Assembly (NCBI RefSeq): GCF_014836635.1
Contig: NZ_JACSQL010000001.1
Location: 558,001 to 622,000, forward strand
Direction: 5' to 3'
Length of the DNA: 64,000 nucleotides
From: Paenibacillus gallinarum
GTDB taxonomy: Bacteria; Bacillota; Bacilli; Paenibacillales; Paenibacillaceae
A program made the translations under genes and the position numbers. This document shows, piece by piece, positions 52,006-60,003 of this stretch; position 1 is the stretch's first letter, and each line of letters begins with the position of its first letter. The notes under the pieces were generated by a model. The model ran no database searches, was not told the DNA's origin, and saw nothing but the letters and a program-made list of their open reading frames with translations.

Positions 52006-52974
52006 ATGGAGAGAACGGACATCACGGTCAATCCAAATCATCATCCTGCCCGGCGTAAGGGGCTGCGGCTTCGTAGAATCAAACATATGATTGTGGGAAA
52101 AGAGGCCGATAAAGGTCTTCTGTATCGGCTTTTTATCTATTTCATTCTCATTACGGTGACGTATATCTACTTGAAACCTGTATTTTACATGGTCTCTTCC
52201 ATGCTTAAAAATGAGGCGGATCTGATCGATCCCGCAGTCAATTGGGTTCCGCGAACGGTTTATTTCGGTATCTTACAAGATGCGTGGGACATCCTTCACT
52301 TTCCCAAAGCATTTTCTCTCAGCCTCATGGTCTCGCTCTCGGTCGCTTGTCTACAGACCTGTTCTTGCGCAGTTGCTGGGTACGCTTTTGCGAGACTGAG
52401 GATTCCTTTTAAAAAGACGTTGTTTTTTCTTCTGTTACTATCATTTATTGTTCCTCCTCAAGTAACGATTTTGCCAAATTTGATTTTTGCGGGAAAGCTG
52501 GATTTGATTCGAACCTATATCCCTATCATGCTTCCGGCTTTGTTTGGCCACGGATTTAAAGGTGCTGTGTTTGTTATCATTTATCGTCAGTTCTTTGCAA
52601 ACCAGCCGAAGGAGCTGGAAGAAGCTGCGAAGATCGATGGTGCGAGTGTCTTCCGTATTTTTTACCGGGTAATGCTTCCGCTCGCTAAACCCGCAATTTT
52701 GGTCGTCTTTTTATTTTCTTTCGTATGGACATGGAATGATTTTTATCTGCCCAGTATGTATTTAACAGGATCGGAGAATGTGCCACTCTCCCTTAGTATT
52801 TCAACTGCTAATTCTACGATTCAGCAGAGACTTGCAATGGAAGGTCCTTCGATTTTTGATGAACCATTAAAAATGGCATCTTCCTTTTTATCTATTCTTC
52901 CGCCGCTCATTCTTTATATGTTTGCTCAACGCTGGTTTGTGGAAGGCGTGGAACGTACGGGACTAGTGGAATAG
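52006..52974 (+). CDS. sugar ABC permease (second pair, MalG type)
   Basis: A 322-residue CUT1 permease with a basic N-terminal extension of about 40 residues, six membrane segments and the EAA loop LEEAAKIDGASVFRIFYRVMLPLAKP. I chose the ATG at 52006, about 10 bases after GGGAGGA; a GTG at 51997 is too close to that site. It ends the importer cluster, and the pectate lyase gene follows after 135 bases. Confidence 0.92.
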   Translation: MERTDITVNPNHHPARRKGLRLRRIKHMIVGKEADKGLLYRLFIYFILITVTYIYLKPVFYMVSSMLKNEADLIDPAVNWVPRTVYFGILQDAWDILHFPKAFSLSLMVSLSVACLQTCSCAVAGYAFARLRIPFKKTLFFLLLLSFIVPPQVTILPNLIFAGKLDLIRTYIPIMLPALFGHGFKGAVFVIIYRQFFANQPKELEEAAKIDGASVFRIFYRVMLPLAKPAILVVFLFSFVWTWNDFYLPSMYLTGSENVPLSLSISTANSTIQQRLAMEGPSIFDEPLKMASSFLSILPPLILYMFAQRWFVEGVERTGLVE

Positions 52975-53109
52975 CTACTAAAGTTTTCATTTTTTACAGT
53001 TAACTATGAGGTGACTAGCCGAAAGGAGGTGAAGGTTTTCATACGGTTGGAGAATGACGAAGTATGGTGCGTTAGATCAATCTCGTATGATATGAACTGG
53101 AGGATGTAT

Positions 53110-54705
53110 ATGGCGAATCAGAAGAAATTGATATCTATGATGCTGGCGGTTATGGTGATGATGGCAATATTTTTCCCTTCTGTAGGTCAGGACTACAAAG
53201 CTTTCGCAAATCCAAATTACCCTTATCAGGAGATTAAGATCGTTGGCTCAAATCATGAAAACATAAATATCACAGGATTTAATGAGAATGATCCGATCAA
53301 TTTTTGGCCTTCTAATGGAGAGAGTAATGAACGCTGGCGGCTAAGTACAACGGATGGTATTAACTTTAAGATCATTAATATGCGGACCGGAAAGCTACTA
53401 TCAGCTTTAGCTAGCGGCATAGGTGCGGATACGGCTGCAGTTCTACGTAGTGATGAAGGTGATGAGGGGCAGCTCTGGAAATTTATCAGTGTAGAAACCG
53501 ACGTTAACGGAGATGCCTTGCGCTATAAAATTGTAAGCAAAAGAGATGAATCGCTGGCATTAACGCTCGATACTTCCAATCAGAGTGTAAACCTTAAAAC
53601 CTATACTGGCGAAGCGAAGCAAAAATTCAAGCTCGAAAGTGATGGTCTCATCGGCTTTGCCGGTCATGTTAATGCGGATGGGGGAGAGAAGACCGGGACA
53701 ATTGGTGGTCTCCTCGGAAAAACTGTTTTCGTATCGGATCTTACTTCTTTTAAAGATGCTCTCCTGAATCCCGATCCGCTGACGATCGTCATTGCGGCAA
53801 ACATCAATTCCTTAAGTGAAGTGTATGATCTGCGAATCGCTTCGAACAAAACAATTATCGGTTCTTACGGAGCGAATACACTTGTAGATCCCCGTTTACG
53901 GACGGATGATTATTTCAAAGTTCAACCGGTAAGCAACAATATCATTATTAAAAATGTGAACATTAGTGTGGAAAACCGCGAAGATGTAGTGGCCATCGCT
54001 GTATATGGATCACGCAATATCTGGATTGATCATTCCTCATTCTCTACAACGCTGCCACTGGATAAGGACGAAGTTGGGAAGTTTATTTGGGTGAATCGTT
54101 CCATTTATGCAGCTCAGGATCCTGATTTTGTCACGCTTTCGTATAACAACTTCTATCATCGCTATTGGGGTGTTGCCTTTGGAGCTGGATTTGTAGATAA
54201 GGATAGGGCAACTGCCGCATACAACAAATTTGATTCGGTCATTCACCGGACGCCGCAGCTCGGTAACGGTAAACTGCACGCCCTTAACAACTTTATGGTA
54301 CGGACACATGCAGGAACGAATAATGACGGTTATTCCAGCTTGAATGTCGGTGCCGGGGGTCAAGTTTATTCTAATGCGAACCGGTTTGAAGGCTACCGAA
54401 AAGAAAGCAGCGGCTATTGGGATAATGAGGTTTCAGTAGACACAGCCGGATACTTCACGGATACAGGTTCATATACGGATAAAGCGGAGACGCCGCCATT
54501 TCCGCTTCCTTACCCGCTTCCTACACCGAGCGGAAATCCATCCCCATGGAACCCAATCACGAATTATAACTTCCAGACGCTTAAAGCATATGACGCAAAC
54601 GGAATGGATGTAAAAGGTTTTGTTAATGCATACTCAGGAGCGTCTTCATTTGCTGGCGGAATAAAATACATTCATTATCCGGAACTCAGTGCTTATTTGA
54701 ATTAG
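53110..54705 (+). CDS. secreted pectate lyase (PL1) with ricin-type domain
   Basis: A 531-residue exported enzyme. A signal peptide covers about 1-33. A ricin-type beta-trefoil is at about 35-170 (NERWRL, GQLWKF, KQKFKL as QxW-like repeats). A PL1 parallel beta-helix lies from about 180. WIDHSSF, then YNNFYHRYWGVAFGAG with a calcium-site-like region, then HRTPQLGNGKLHALNNF are visible. The first Arg of the usual R-x-P-x-x-R catalytic motif is present, but the second position is Gly. It cleaves polygalacturonate by beta-elimination outside the cell. The ATG at 53110 has GGAGG 6 bases upstream and gives a clean signal peptide; an in-frame GTG at 53029 is also possible. Confidence 0.9.
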   Translation: MANQKKLISMMLAVMVMMAIFFPSVGQDYKAFANPNYPYQEIKIVGSNHENINITGFNENDPINFWPSNGESNERWRLSTTDGINFKIINMRTGKLLSALASGIGADTAAVLRSDEGDEGQLWKFISVETDVNGDALRYKIVSKRDESLALTLDTSNQSVNLKTYTGEAKQKFKLESDGLIGFAGHVNADGGEKTGTIGGLLGKTVFVSDLTSFKDALLNPDPLTIVIAANINSLSEVYDLRIASNKTIIGSYGANTLVDPRLRTDDYFKVQPVSNNIIIKNVNISVENREDVVAIAVYGSRNIWIDHSSFSTTLPLDKDEVGKFIWVNRSIYAAQDPDFVTLSYNNFYHRYWGVAFGAGFVDKDRATAAYNKFDSVIHRTPQLGNGKLHALNNFMVRTHAGTNNDGYSSLNVGAGGQVYSNANRFEGYRKESSGYWDNEVSVDTAGYFTDTGSYTDKAETPPFPLPYPLPTPSGNPSPWNPITNYNFQTLKAYDANGMDVKGFVNAYSGASSFAGGIKYIHYPELSAYLN

Positions 54706-54727
54706 CAAAGTAAACTAATTTTATCGA

Positions 54728-54753
54728 GGGATCGGCTATGCTGGTCCCTTTTT
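54728..54753 (+). terminator. Rho-independent terminator after the pectate lyase gene
   Basis: GGGATCGGC pairs with GCTGGTCCC (two G:T pairs) around a three-base loop, followed by TTTTTC. Confidence 0.8.
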
Positions 54754-54855
54754 CAGAGGGGAATCGATAATAAACATTAAAAAAGGACAAATAAAGATAA
54801 ATTTAAACGATTTGAACAAGTGAACAGAGAGAATTGGTAATTTTCTTACTTTATA

Positions 54856-54870
54856 ATGAAATCGATTCCA
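54856..54870 (+). promoter_or_regulatory. perfect cre (CcpA) site before the GH43-GH28 operon
   Basis: ATGAAATCGATTCCA matches WTGNAANCGNWNNCW at every position. It overlaps the end of a TATAAT at 54852-54857 and ends 16 bases before the start codon. CcpA bound here would block the promoter directly. The -35 is weak, suggesting that an activator such as the nearby AraC-type protein is needed. Confidence 0.8.
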
Positions 54871-54886
54871 AATGGAGGTGTATCTA

Positions 54887-56452
54887 TTGAATACATTCAG
54901 AAATCCGATTCTACCGGGATTTTATCCGGATCCATCGGTCTGCAGAGTTGATGAAGATTATTATATGGTCACGTCTACATTCGAGTATTTTCCTGGGGTT
55001 CCTATTTTTCATAGTAAGGATCTCGTGAATTGGAGACAGCTTGGTCATGTACTGAGCAGACCTTCGCAGCTGGAATTGGATGGATTGTTACCATCTAAAG
55101 GAATATGGGCTCCTACGATTCGTTATCACGAGGGCGCTTTCTATGTCATCACCACGATGGTGGGGAATGACAAAAGTCAGCGCAACTTTTATGTAACCGC
55201 ATCTGATCCCGAAGGTGAATGGTCAGAACCCGTATGGCTTGAGGATGCACCCGGTATTGACCCGTCTTTGTTTTTTGATGAGGATGGCAGGGTCTATTAC
55301 ACAGGGAATAGGGTTCCTCCGGAAGGTCAGATCCATGCTAAAAATATGGACATCTGGCTTCAGGAACTGGATCTTGCGTCTGGCAAGCTGGTTGGAGAAA
55401 AGCACAGCCTGTGGCAGGGAGCACTGAAAGTAGCTCATGCGCAGGAAGGACCGCATTTGTATAAGATCGGAAGTTATTACTACCTGCTTATTGCGGAAGG
55501 TGGAACAGGAAGAACGCATGCCGTAACCATTGCACGCAGTGAGTCTGTGACAGGTCCATATGAGGGGTGCAGATCCAATCCCATTCTGACGCACCGGCAT
55601 CTAGGAAGAGACGCCGAAATCGTTAACGTTGGACATGCGGAACTCATCGAAACGCAAAATGGAGAATGGTGGATGGTATGTCTAGCTTCACGCCCTTACG
55701 GCGGAAACTACCGCAACTTAGGAAGAGAGACATTTCTTGTTCCTGTCCGCTGGGAAAGCGGCTGGCCAGTAGTGGCACCGGGAATCGGTAAGATTGAGCT
55801 AGTCATGAATCGTCCGAATCTTTCTGAACATAAATGGCCGTCCCTTCCGGCATGCGATCATTTTGATACGTTAGAGCTCGAAAATTGTTGGAATTTTATC
55901 CGTACACCGCGGGAAGAATTTTGGAGTTTAAAAGAACGTCCGGGGTATTTACGGCTTCGTTTGAAGCCAGAGTCGATTACAAAACCTGAAAATCCATCCT
56001 TTGTAGGACGCAGGCAGCAACATATCAGCTTTGCCTCAAGTACAGTGATGGAGTTTAACCCGCGTTCAGAACAGGAGTCTGCAGGGCTCGTGCTACTGCA
56101 AAATAATGATTATCAGTTCCGCTTTGTATACGGGATTCGGGAAGGTAATAAGGAAATTCGCCTTGTTCGCAGATGCGGCGGGGAAGAGACGACCTTAGCC
56201 GCTCACGATCTCGATGCTTCCAAGCTGTATTTGAAAGTTGAAGCGTACCAGCAGGATTACAGCTTTTTCTACCGGGAACAAGAAGGTCCATGGGTTACGC
56301 TTTGCGAGAATGTTCTTGGTACGATACTCAGCACAGATATGGCAGGTGGTTTTACGGGAGCTTATATAGGTATGTATGCAAGCAGTGAAGGTCAGATCAG
56401 TGACAATACAGCGGATTTTGACTGGTTTGAATATATTGCCCTGACGGAGTAA
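54887..56452 (+). CDS. glycoside hydrolase family 43 (beta-xylosidase/arabinosidase)
   Basis: A 521-residue cytoplasmic enzyme with no signal peptide. The five-bladed propeller starts NTFRNPILPGFYPDPSVCRV, with the general-base Asp. GIDPSLFFDED carries the pKa-modulating Asp. The general-acid Glu is in AHAQEGPHLY (about residue 187). The C-terminal ~200 residues (from CDHFDTLELENCWNF) form the beta-sandwich typical of long GH43 xylosidases. It removes xylose or arabinose from imported oligosaccharides. TTG at 54887 is the start, 6 bases after GGAGGTG; an upstream ATG at 54872 would place that site inside the gene. Confidence 0.92.
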   Translation: MNTFRNPILPGFYPDPSVCRVDEDYYMVTSTFEYFPGVPIFHSKDLVNWRQLGHVLSRPSQLELDGLLPSKGIWAPTIRYHEGAFYVITTMVGNDKSQRNFYVTASDPEGEWSEPVWLEDAPGIDPSLFFDEDGRVYYTGNRVPPEGQIHAKNMDIWLQELDLASGKLVGEKHSLWQGALKVAHAQEGPHLYKIGSYYYLLIAEGGTGRTHAVTIARSESVTGPYEGCRSNPILTHRHLGRDAEIVNVGHAELIETQNGEWWMVCLASRPYGGNYRNLGRETFLVPVRWESGWPVVAPGIGKIELVMNRPNLSEHKWPSLPACDHFDTLELENCWNFIRTPREEFWSLKERPGYLRLRLKPESITKPENPSFVGRRQQHISFASSTVMEFNPRSEQESAGLVLLQNNDYQFRFVYGIREGNKEIRLVRRCGGEETTLAAHDLDASKLYLKVEAYQQDYSFFYREQEGPWVTLCENVLGTILSTDMAGGFTGAYIGMYASSEGQISDNTADFDWFEYIALTE

Positions 56453-56503
56453 CAAACAAGGACTCACGATTGAAATCGAGCGAAAAAAGGAGCGGAAGAA
56501 CTT

Positions 56504-58093
56504 ATGGAAAAAATAGTACCTGAAGCATGGTCAAATGTGAACCAAAATATTGAACTGCCATCTATACCGAATCGGACTTTTGTGATTACAGATTTTGGAG
56601 CTGCAGGTGATGGTGTGACAGACAATACGGAAGCATTTCGTTTAACGATTGAAGCATGTCATCAGGCCGGCGGTGGAAAAGTGGTTATTCCTCCAGGGGT
56701 ATGGAGTACAGGACCTATCGTACTGAAGAGCAGAATAAACCTGCATGCTGAGGCAGGAGCACTAATTAGCTTTAGTCAGTGTAGAGATGACTACCCGCTT
56801 ATTTATTCAACGTTTGAGGGACTGGCGACTTATCGATGTCAATCACCACTGGACGGGGAAGGACTAGAAGATATAGCGATTACCGGACAAGGAATATTTG
56901 ATGGCGGCGGAGAGGTTTGGCGTCCTGTCAAAAAGATGAAGCTGAATGCACGGGAATGGGAACAGCTCATCAGTAACGGAGGAGTTGTAGACAGTGAAGA
57001 GGAGGTTTGGTGGCCTTCCGTCAGTGCAATGAACGGCAGAACGCTGGTAGATCGGCTGGACCAGGAAGGATGTAAAGATAAGCAGCCATATGAGGCTGCC
57101 AGAGACTACTTGCGTCCGGCGCTCCTAAGTCTGCGGAAATGTAATCGTATCCTGCTCGAAGCAGCTACGTTCCAGAATTCGGCAGCCTGGTGTCTTCATC
57201 CATGGGCTTCCAAGCATCTAACGATTCGCTCCATTACGGTTCGTAATCCTTGGTATGCTCAGAATGGAGATGGACTGGATCTTGATTCCTGTTCTTTGGC
57301 TTTGGTCGAGAATTGTATGTTTGATGTAGGTGATGATGCGATTTGTTTTAAGTCCGGTAAAGATAAACCTGGCAGAGACTTGGGAATTCCTTGCGAGGAT
57401 ATCATTGTTCGAGGCTGTGTTGTCTATCATGGTCATGGAGGCGTTGTAATTGGTAGTGAAATGTCCGGCGGTGTCCGCCGCGTTCATATCACAGACTGTA
57501 CATTTATCGGTACGGATATAGGAATTCGATTTAAAAGCGCACGTGGTAGAGGAGGCATTGTCGAGGATATCATTATCCAGAATATTCGGATGAGAGAGAT
57601 CGCCGGAGATGCCATATCTATGAATATGTTCTACAACGGAAATGAAGGCTCCGGCATCTGGGCAGATGATAAATATCCTATATCAGATGAAACGCCAATT
57701 TTCCGAAATATTCGAATGGAGGGCATTGTTTGTCTCGGGGCCGAGTCGGCTGTTTATGCGGGAGGTCTTTATGAAATGCCGCTTTCAAATATTGAAATAT
57801 CGAGTTCAATATTTCAATGCCGCAGAGGAATAAAGCTGGCCCACGCGCAGCATTTTCAGATCAGTGATGTACAATTGTATACCGATCATGGGCCTTTGAT
57901 TGAACTTCATCAATGCCGTTCTGTATCAGCAGCGGGAGTGAAGGGAGAGAGTCGTGAGGAAGGAGAACGCCAAATTGCTGTTTTTGGAGCCCAAAGTGCG
58001 GATATTACCGTTCGGCGTTCCGTTGCTGAATCCATGCAGATTATAACGGGGCAAGGTGTATTAAAAGAAGAAATCAAAAGGCTCTCATACTAA
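56504..58093 (+). CDS. glycoside hydrolase family 28 (polygalacturonase-like)
   Basis: A 529-residue right-handed beta-helix enzyme of GH28 without a signal peptide. Catalytic signatures are visible in order: NGDGLDLDS (NTD-type motif, about residue 253), VGDDAICFKSG (the DD pair, about 276), GHGGVVIGSEMSGG (G-H-G, about 310) and RFKSARGRGG (R-x-K, about 342). The N-terminus has ITDFGAAGDGVTDNTEAF, common to exo-type members. It probably trims galacturonic acid from the ends of imported pectin oligomers. It follows the GH43 gene by 51 bases and converges on the AraC gene with only 5 bases between stops. Confidence 0.92.
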   Translation: MEKIVPEAWSNVNQNIELPSIPNRTFVITDFGAAGDGVTDNTEAFRLTIEACHQAGGGKVVIPPGVWSTGPIVLKSRINLHAEAGALISFSQCRDDYPLIYSTFEGLATYRCQSPLDGEGLEDIAITGQGIFDGGGEVWRPVKKMKLNAREWEQLISNGGVVDSEEEVWWPSVSAMNGRTLVDRLDQEGCKDKQPYEAARDYLRPALLSLRKCNRILLEAATFQNSAAWCLHPWASKHLTIRSITVRNPWYAQNGDGLDLDSCSLALVENCMFDVGDDAICFKSGKDKPGRDLGIPCEDIIVRGCVVYHGHGGVVIGSEMSGGVRRVHITDCTFIGTDIGIRFKSARGRGGIVEDIIIQNIRMREIAGDAISMNMFYNGNEGSGIWADDKYPISDETPIFRNIRMEGIVCLGAESAVYAGGLYEMPLSNIEISSSIFQCRRGIKLAHAQHFQISDVQLYTDHGPLIELHQCRSVSAAGVKGESREEGERQIAVFGAQSADITVRRSVAESMQIITGQGVLKEEIKRLSY

Positions 58094-58098
58094 ACTTT

Positions 58099-58950
58099 CT
58101 ACTTGCAATGTTGTTTTCGGTAACGTAGAGGAGAGGTACCCGTCAGTTTCTTGAAAGTCTTATTAAAATGATTGATATGTTCAAATCCCGTTTGCTCCGC
58201 AATCGACTGTACTTTATCACGTGTTTCAGCAAGTCTTTTCTGAGCTTCTCGGATGCGAACGACTTGTAAATATTCTTTAAAATGAAATCCTGTTAACTTG
58301 GAAAAGATTCGGCTTAGATAAGAAGGACTGATATAAAACTGCCGTGCGAGCTGCTCGAGTGTCAACGGCTGTGCATAATGTTCATTGATATAGTTTGCAA
58401 TTTCGGATACCTTGGCGTGCATGGGATTTCTGTCTTCGATCATGACTTTTTTAGTCTGGTCACTATGAAGATGGCGATCGAGGTGAATCAGCAGCTCCGC
58501 AAGTAATGAACGAACATAAGCTACATAGTGAAGGGGCTGCTCCCTGCATTCCTTTAGCATTTGGCGCAGAAGGTGTTCAATGAAAGGTTGTTCCTTCAAG
58601 GTAAATCTTAAGAGAAGGGATTCACGAAAGGGAAGCTCCACCCCAGTACGAGGATTACCTTCCGTAAAGAATTGATGAGAGAAACTGACAAGTACACGCT
58701 CGAATTCCGGGACATCCGAACTTGCTGTGGAATGAAAATCATCTGGATTGACGACCATCATATCACCCTTTCGGGCAGTATAGACGGAACCATTCATAAA
58801 ATATACTCTTTCCCCATCTAGTAAATAGTAGAGCTCATAATAAGGATGGCTATGAGGTCGCTTCATCGCGGAGATTCCACTTTTTTTCATCAACTGAATC
58901 GAAAAGGCGTGCTCGCCGATCATATGTTTTGGTTCAATACGATCACTCAT
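58099..58950 (-). CDS. AraC-family transcriptional regulator
   Basis: A 283-residue regulator. The N-terminal cupin-like sensor (about 15-150) contains HSHPYYELYYLLDGER and GDMMVVNPDDFH. The C-terminal ~100 residues have the two helix-turn-helix motifs (LTLEQLARQFYISPSYLSRIFSKLTG and IAEQTGFEHINHFNKTFKKLTGTSPLRYR). The start is the ATG at 58950, with GGGAGGG on the minus strand about 9 bases upstream. The frame continues upstream, but that part is on the opposite strand of the pectinesterase gene. It stands divergent from the pectinesterase gene and most likely activates the surrounding pectin genes. Confidence 0.92.
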   Translation of the reverse strand: MSDRIEPKHMIGEHAFSIQLMKKSGISAMKRPHSHPYYELYYLLDGERVYFMNGSVYTARKGDMMVVNPDDFHSTASSDVPEFERVLVSFSHQFFTEGNPRTGVELPFRESLLLRFTLKEQPFIEHLLRQMLKECREQPLHYVAYVRSLLAELLIHLDRHLHSDQTKKVMIEDRNPMHAKVSEIANYINEHYAQPLTLEQLARQFYISPSYLSRIFSKLTGFHFKEYLQVVRIREAQKRLAETRDKVQSIAEQTGFEHINHFNKTFKKLTGTSPLRYRKQHCK

Positions 58951-59038
58951 AAGTTTATCCCTCCCTAGGAGAATAAGTAGAAGAATGATAAATAATACGC
59001 GCATTAATTGGTAAATTAGAACAATTGTACACAATAAT

Positions 59039-59053
59039 GTAAACGTTCGCAAT
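59039..59053 (+). promoter_or_regulatory. perfect cre (CcpA) site between araC-type and pectinesterase genes
   Basis: ATGTAAACGTTCGCA matches WTGNAANCGNWNNCW completely. It lies 23 bases before the pectinesterase start and about 90 bases from the divergent regulator, so it may repress one or both. Confidence 0.8.
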
Positions 59054-59076
59054 AGAGAAAAGAGGTTGATAAATTC

Positions 59077-59991
59077 ATGGATAATAAGCAGATCATCGTT
59101 GTTTCCCAGCAAGGAACAGGAGACTTTGTGACGGTACAGGAGGCTGTGGATTCGGTGGGGATTGAACCTGTGGTGATTCAAGTCGAGCCAGGAATCTATA
59201 AAGAAAAAATTGTTATCCATAAAGATTTGCCGCCTATCACTTTTCTAGGAAAAGATCAGAAAAACACCATTCTTACTTACGATGATAATGCACATACCCT
59301 AGGGGATGACGGAAGTCCACTCGGTACTTTTCGAAGTGCGAGTCTGTTTATTTATGCGCCTGACTTCATGATGGAGAATATGACGATTGTAAACAGTTCT
59401 GGTCCAGGAACGGGTCAGGCGGTTGCCGCATTTGTCGATGCGGATCGGGCTTTGTTCAGGAAGGTACGGTTTTTGGGGGATCAAGATACTCTGTACACAG
59501 GTCCGGGAAGACAATATTATGACCATTGTTATATTGAGGGAGACGTCGATTTTATTTTTGGGCCAGCAACAGCAGTATTTGATCATTGTCATATTCACTG
59601 TAAACGAAAAGGCGGATACATTACAGCTGCATCCACACCGGAGAATGAGGAACACGGATACATCTTTCTTGATTGCGTGGTTACAGGAGGGGATGGGGTG
59701 GAGAATGTGTATCTGGGAAGACCATGGAGACCTTATGCGAAGGCCACCTGGGTCCGAACAAAAATGGATGCTTCCGTTCATCCTTCAGGTTGGCATAATT
59801 GGGGTGATCTGGAGAAGGAAAAAACATCTAGATATTCAGAATTTGGATCGTATGGACCTGGCGCGAATGACATGGAGCGGGTGACCTGGGCACAGCTCAT
59901 GAGCAAGGAAGAAGCAAGCGAACTCACACCTGATTTTGTCTTGGGGGGCCTAGATCAGTGGCAGCCGGCAAAGCGTTCCGCACGGGTGTAG
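59077..59991 (+). CDS. pectinesterase (CE8), cytoplasmic type
   Basis: A 304-residue pectin methylesterase beta-helix. Motifs in order are GQAVAAF, the catalytic FLGDQDTLY (about 132-140), the second catalytic Asp in DVDFIFGPA (about 155-163) and the substrate Arg in LGRPWRPYA (about 213-221). No signal peptide is present, so it acts on methylated oligogalacturonides already imported. AGAGGTTG lies upstream of the ATG, and the cre site is just in front. The GH105 gene follows after 12 bases. Confidence 0.93.
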   Translation: MDNKQIIVVSQQGTGDFVTVQEAVDSVGIEPVVIQVEPGIYKEKIVIHKDLPPITFLGKDQKNTILTYDDNAHTLGDDGSPLGTFRSASLFIYAPDFMMENMTIVNSSGPGTGQAVAAFVDADRALFRKVRFLGDQDTLYTGPGRQYYDHCYIEGDVDFIFGPATAVFDHCHIHCKRKGGYITAASTPENEEHGYIFLDCVVTGGDGVENVYLGRPWRPYAKATWVRTKMDASVHPSGWHNWGDLEKEKTSRYSEFGSYGPGANDMERVTWAQLMSKEEASELTPDFVLGGLDQWQPAKRSARV

Positions 59992-60003
59992 GAGGGAAGG
60001 CTA

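Noticed and set aside
56474..56488. cre-like sequence before the GH28 gene
   Set aside because: TTGAAATCGAGCGAA misses two key positions of the consensus, including the conserved C near its end.
58951..59220. 90-codon upstream extension of the AraC-type regulator frame
   Set aside because: It covers the start of the divergent pectinesterase gene on the other strand. A strong ribosome binding site at about 58959-58966 precedes the ATG at 58950, where similarity to AraC regulators begins.
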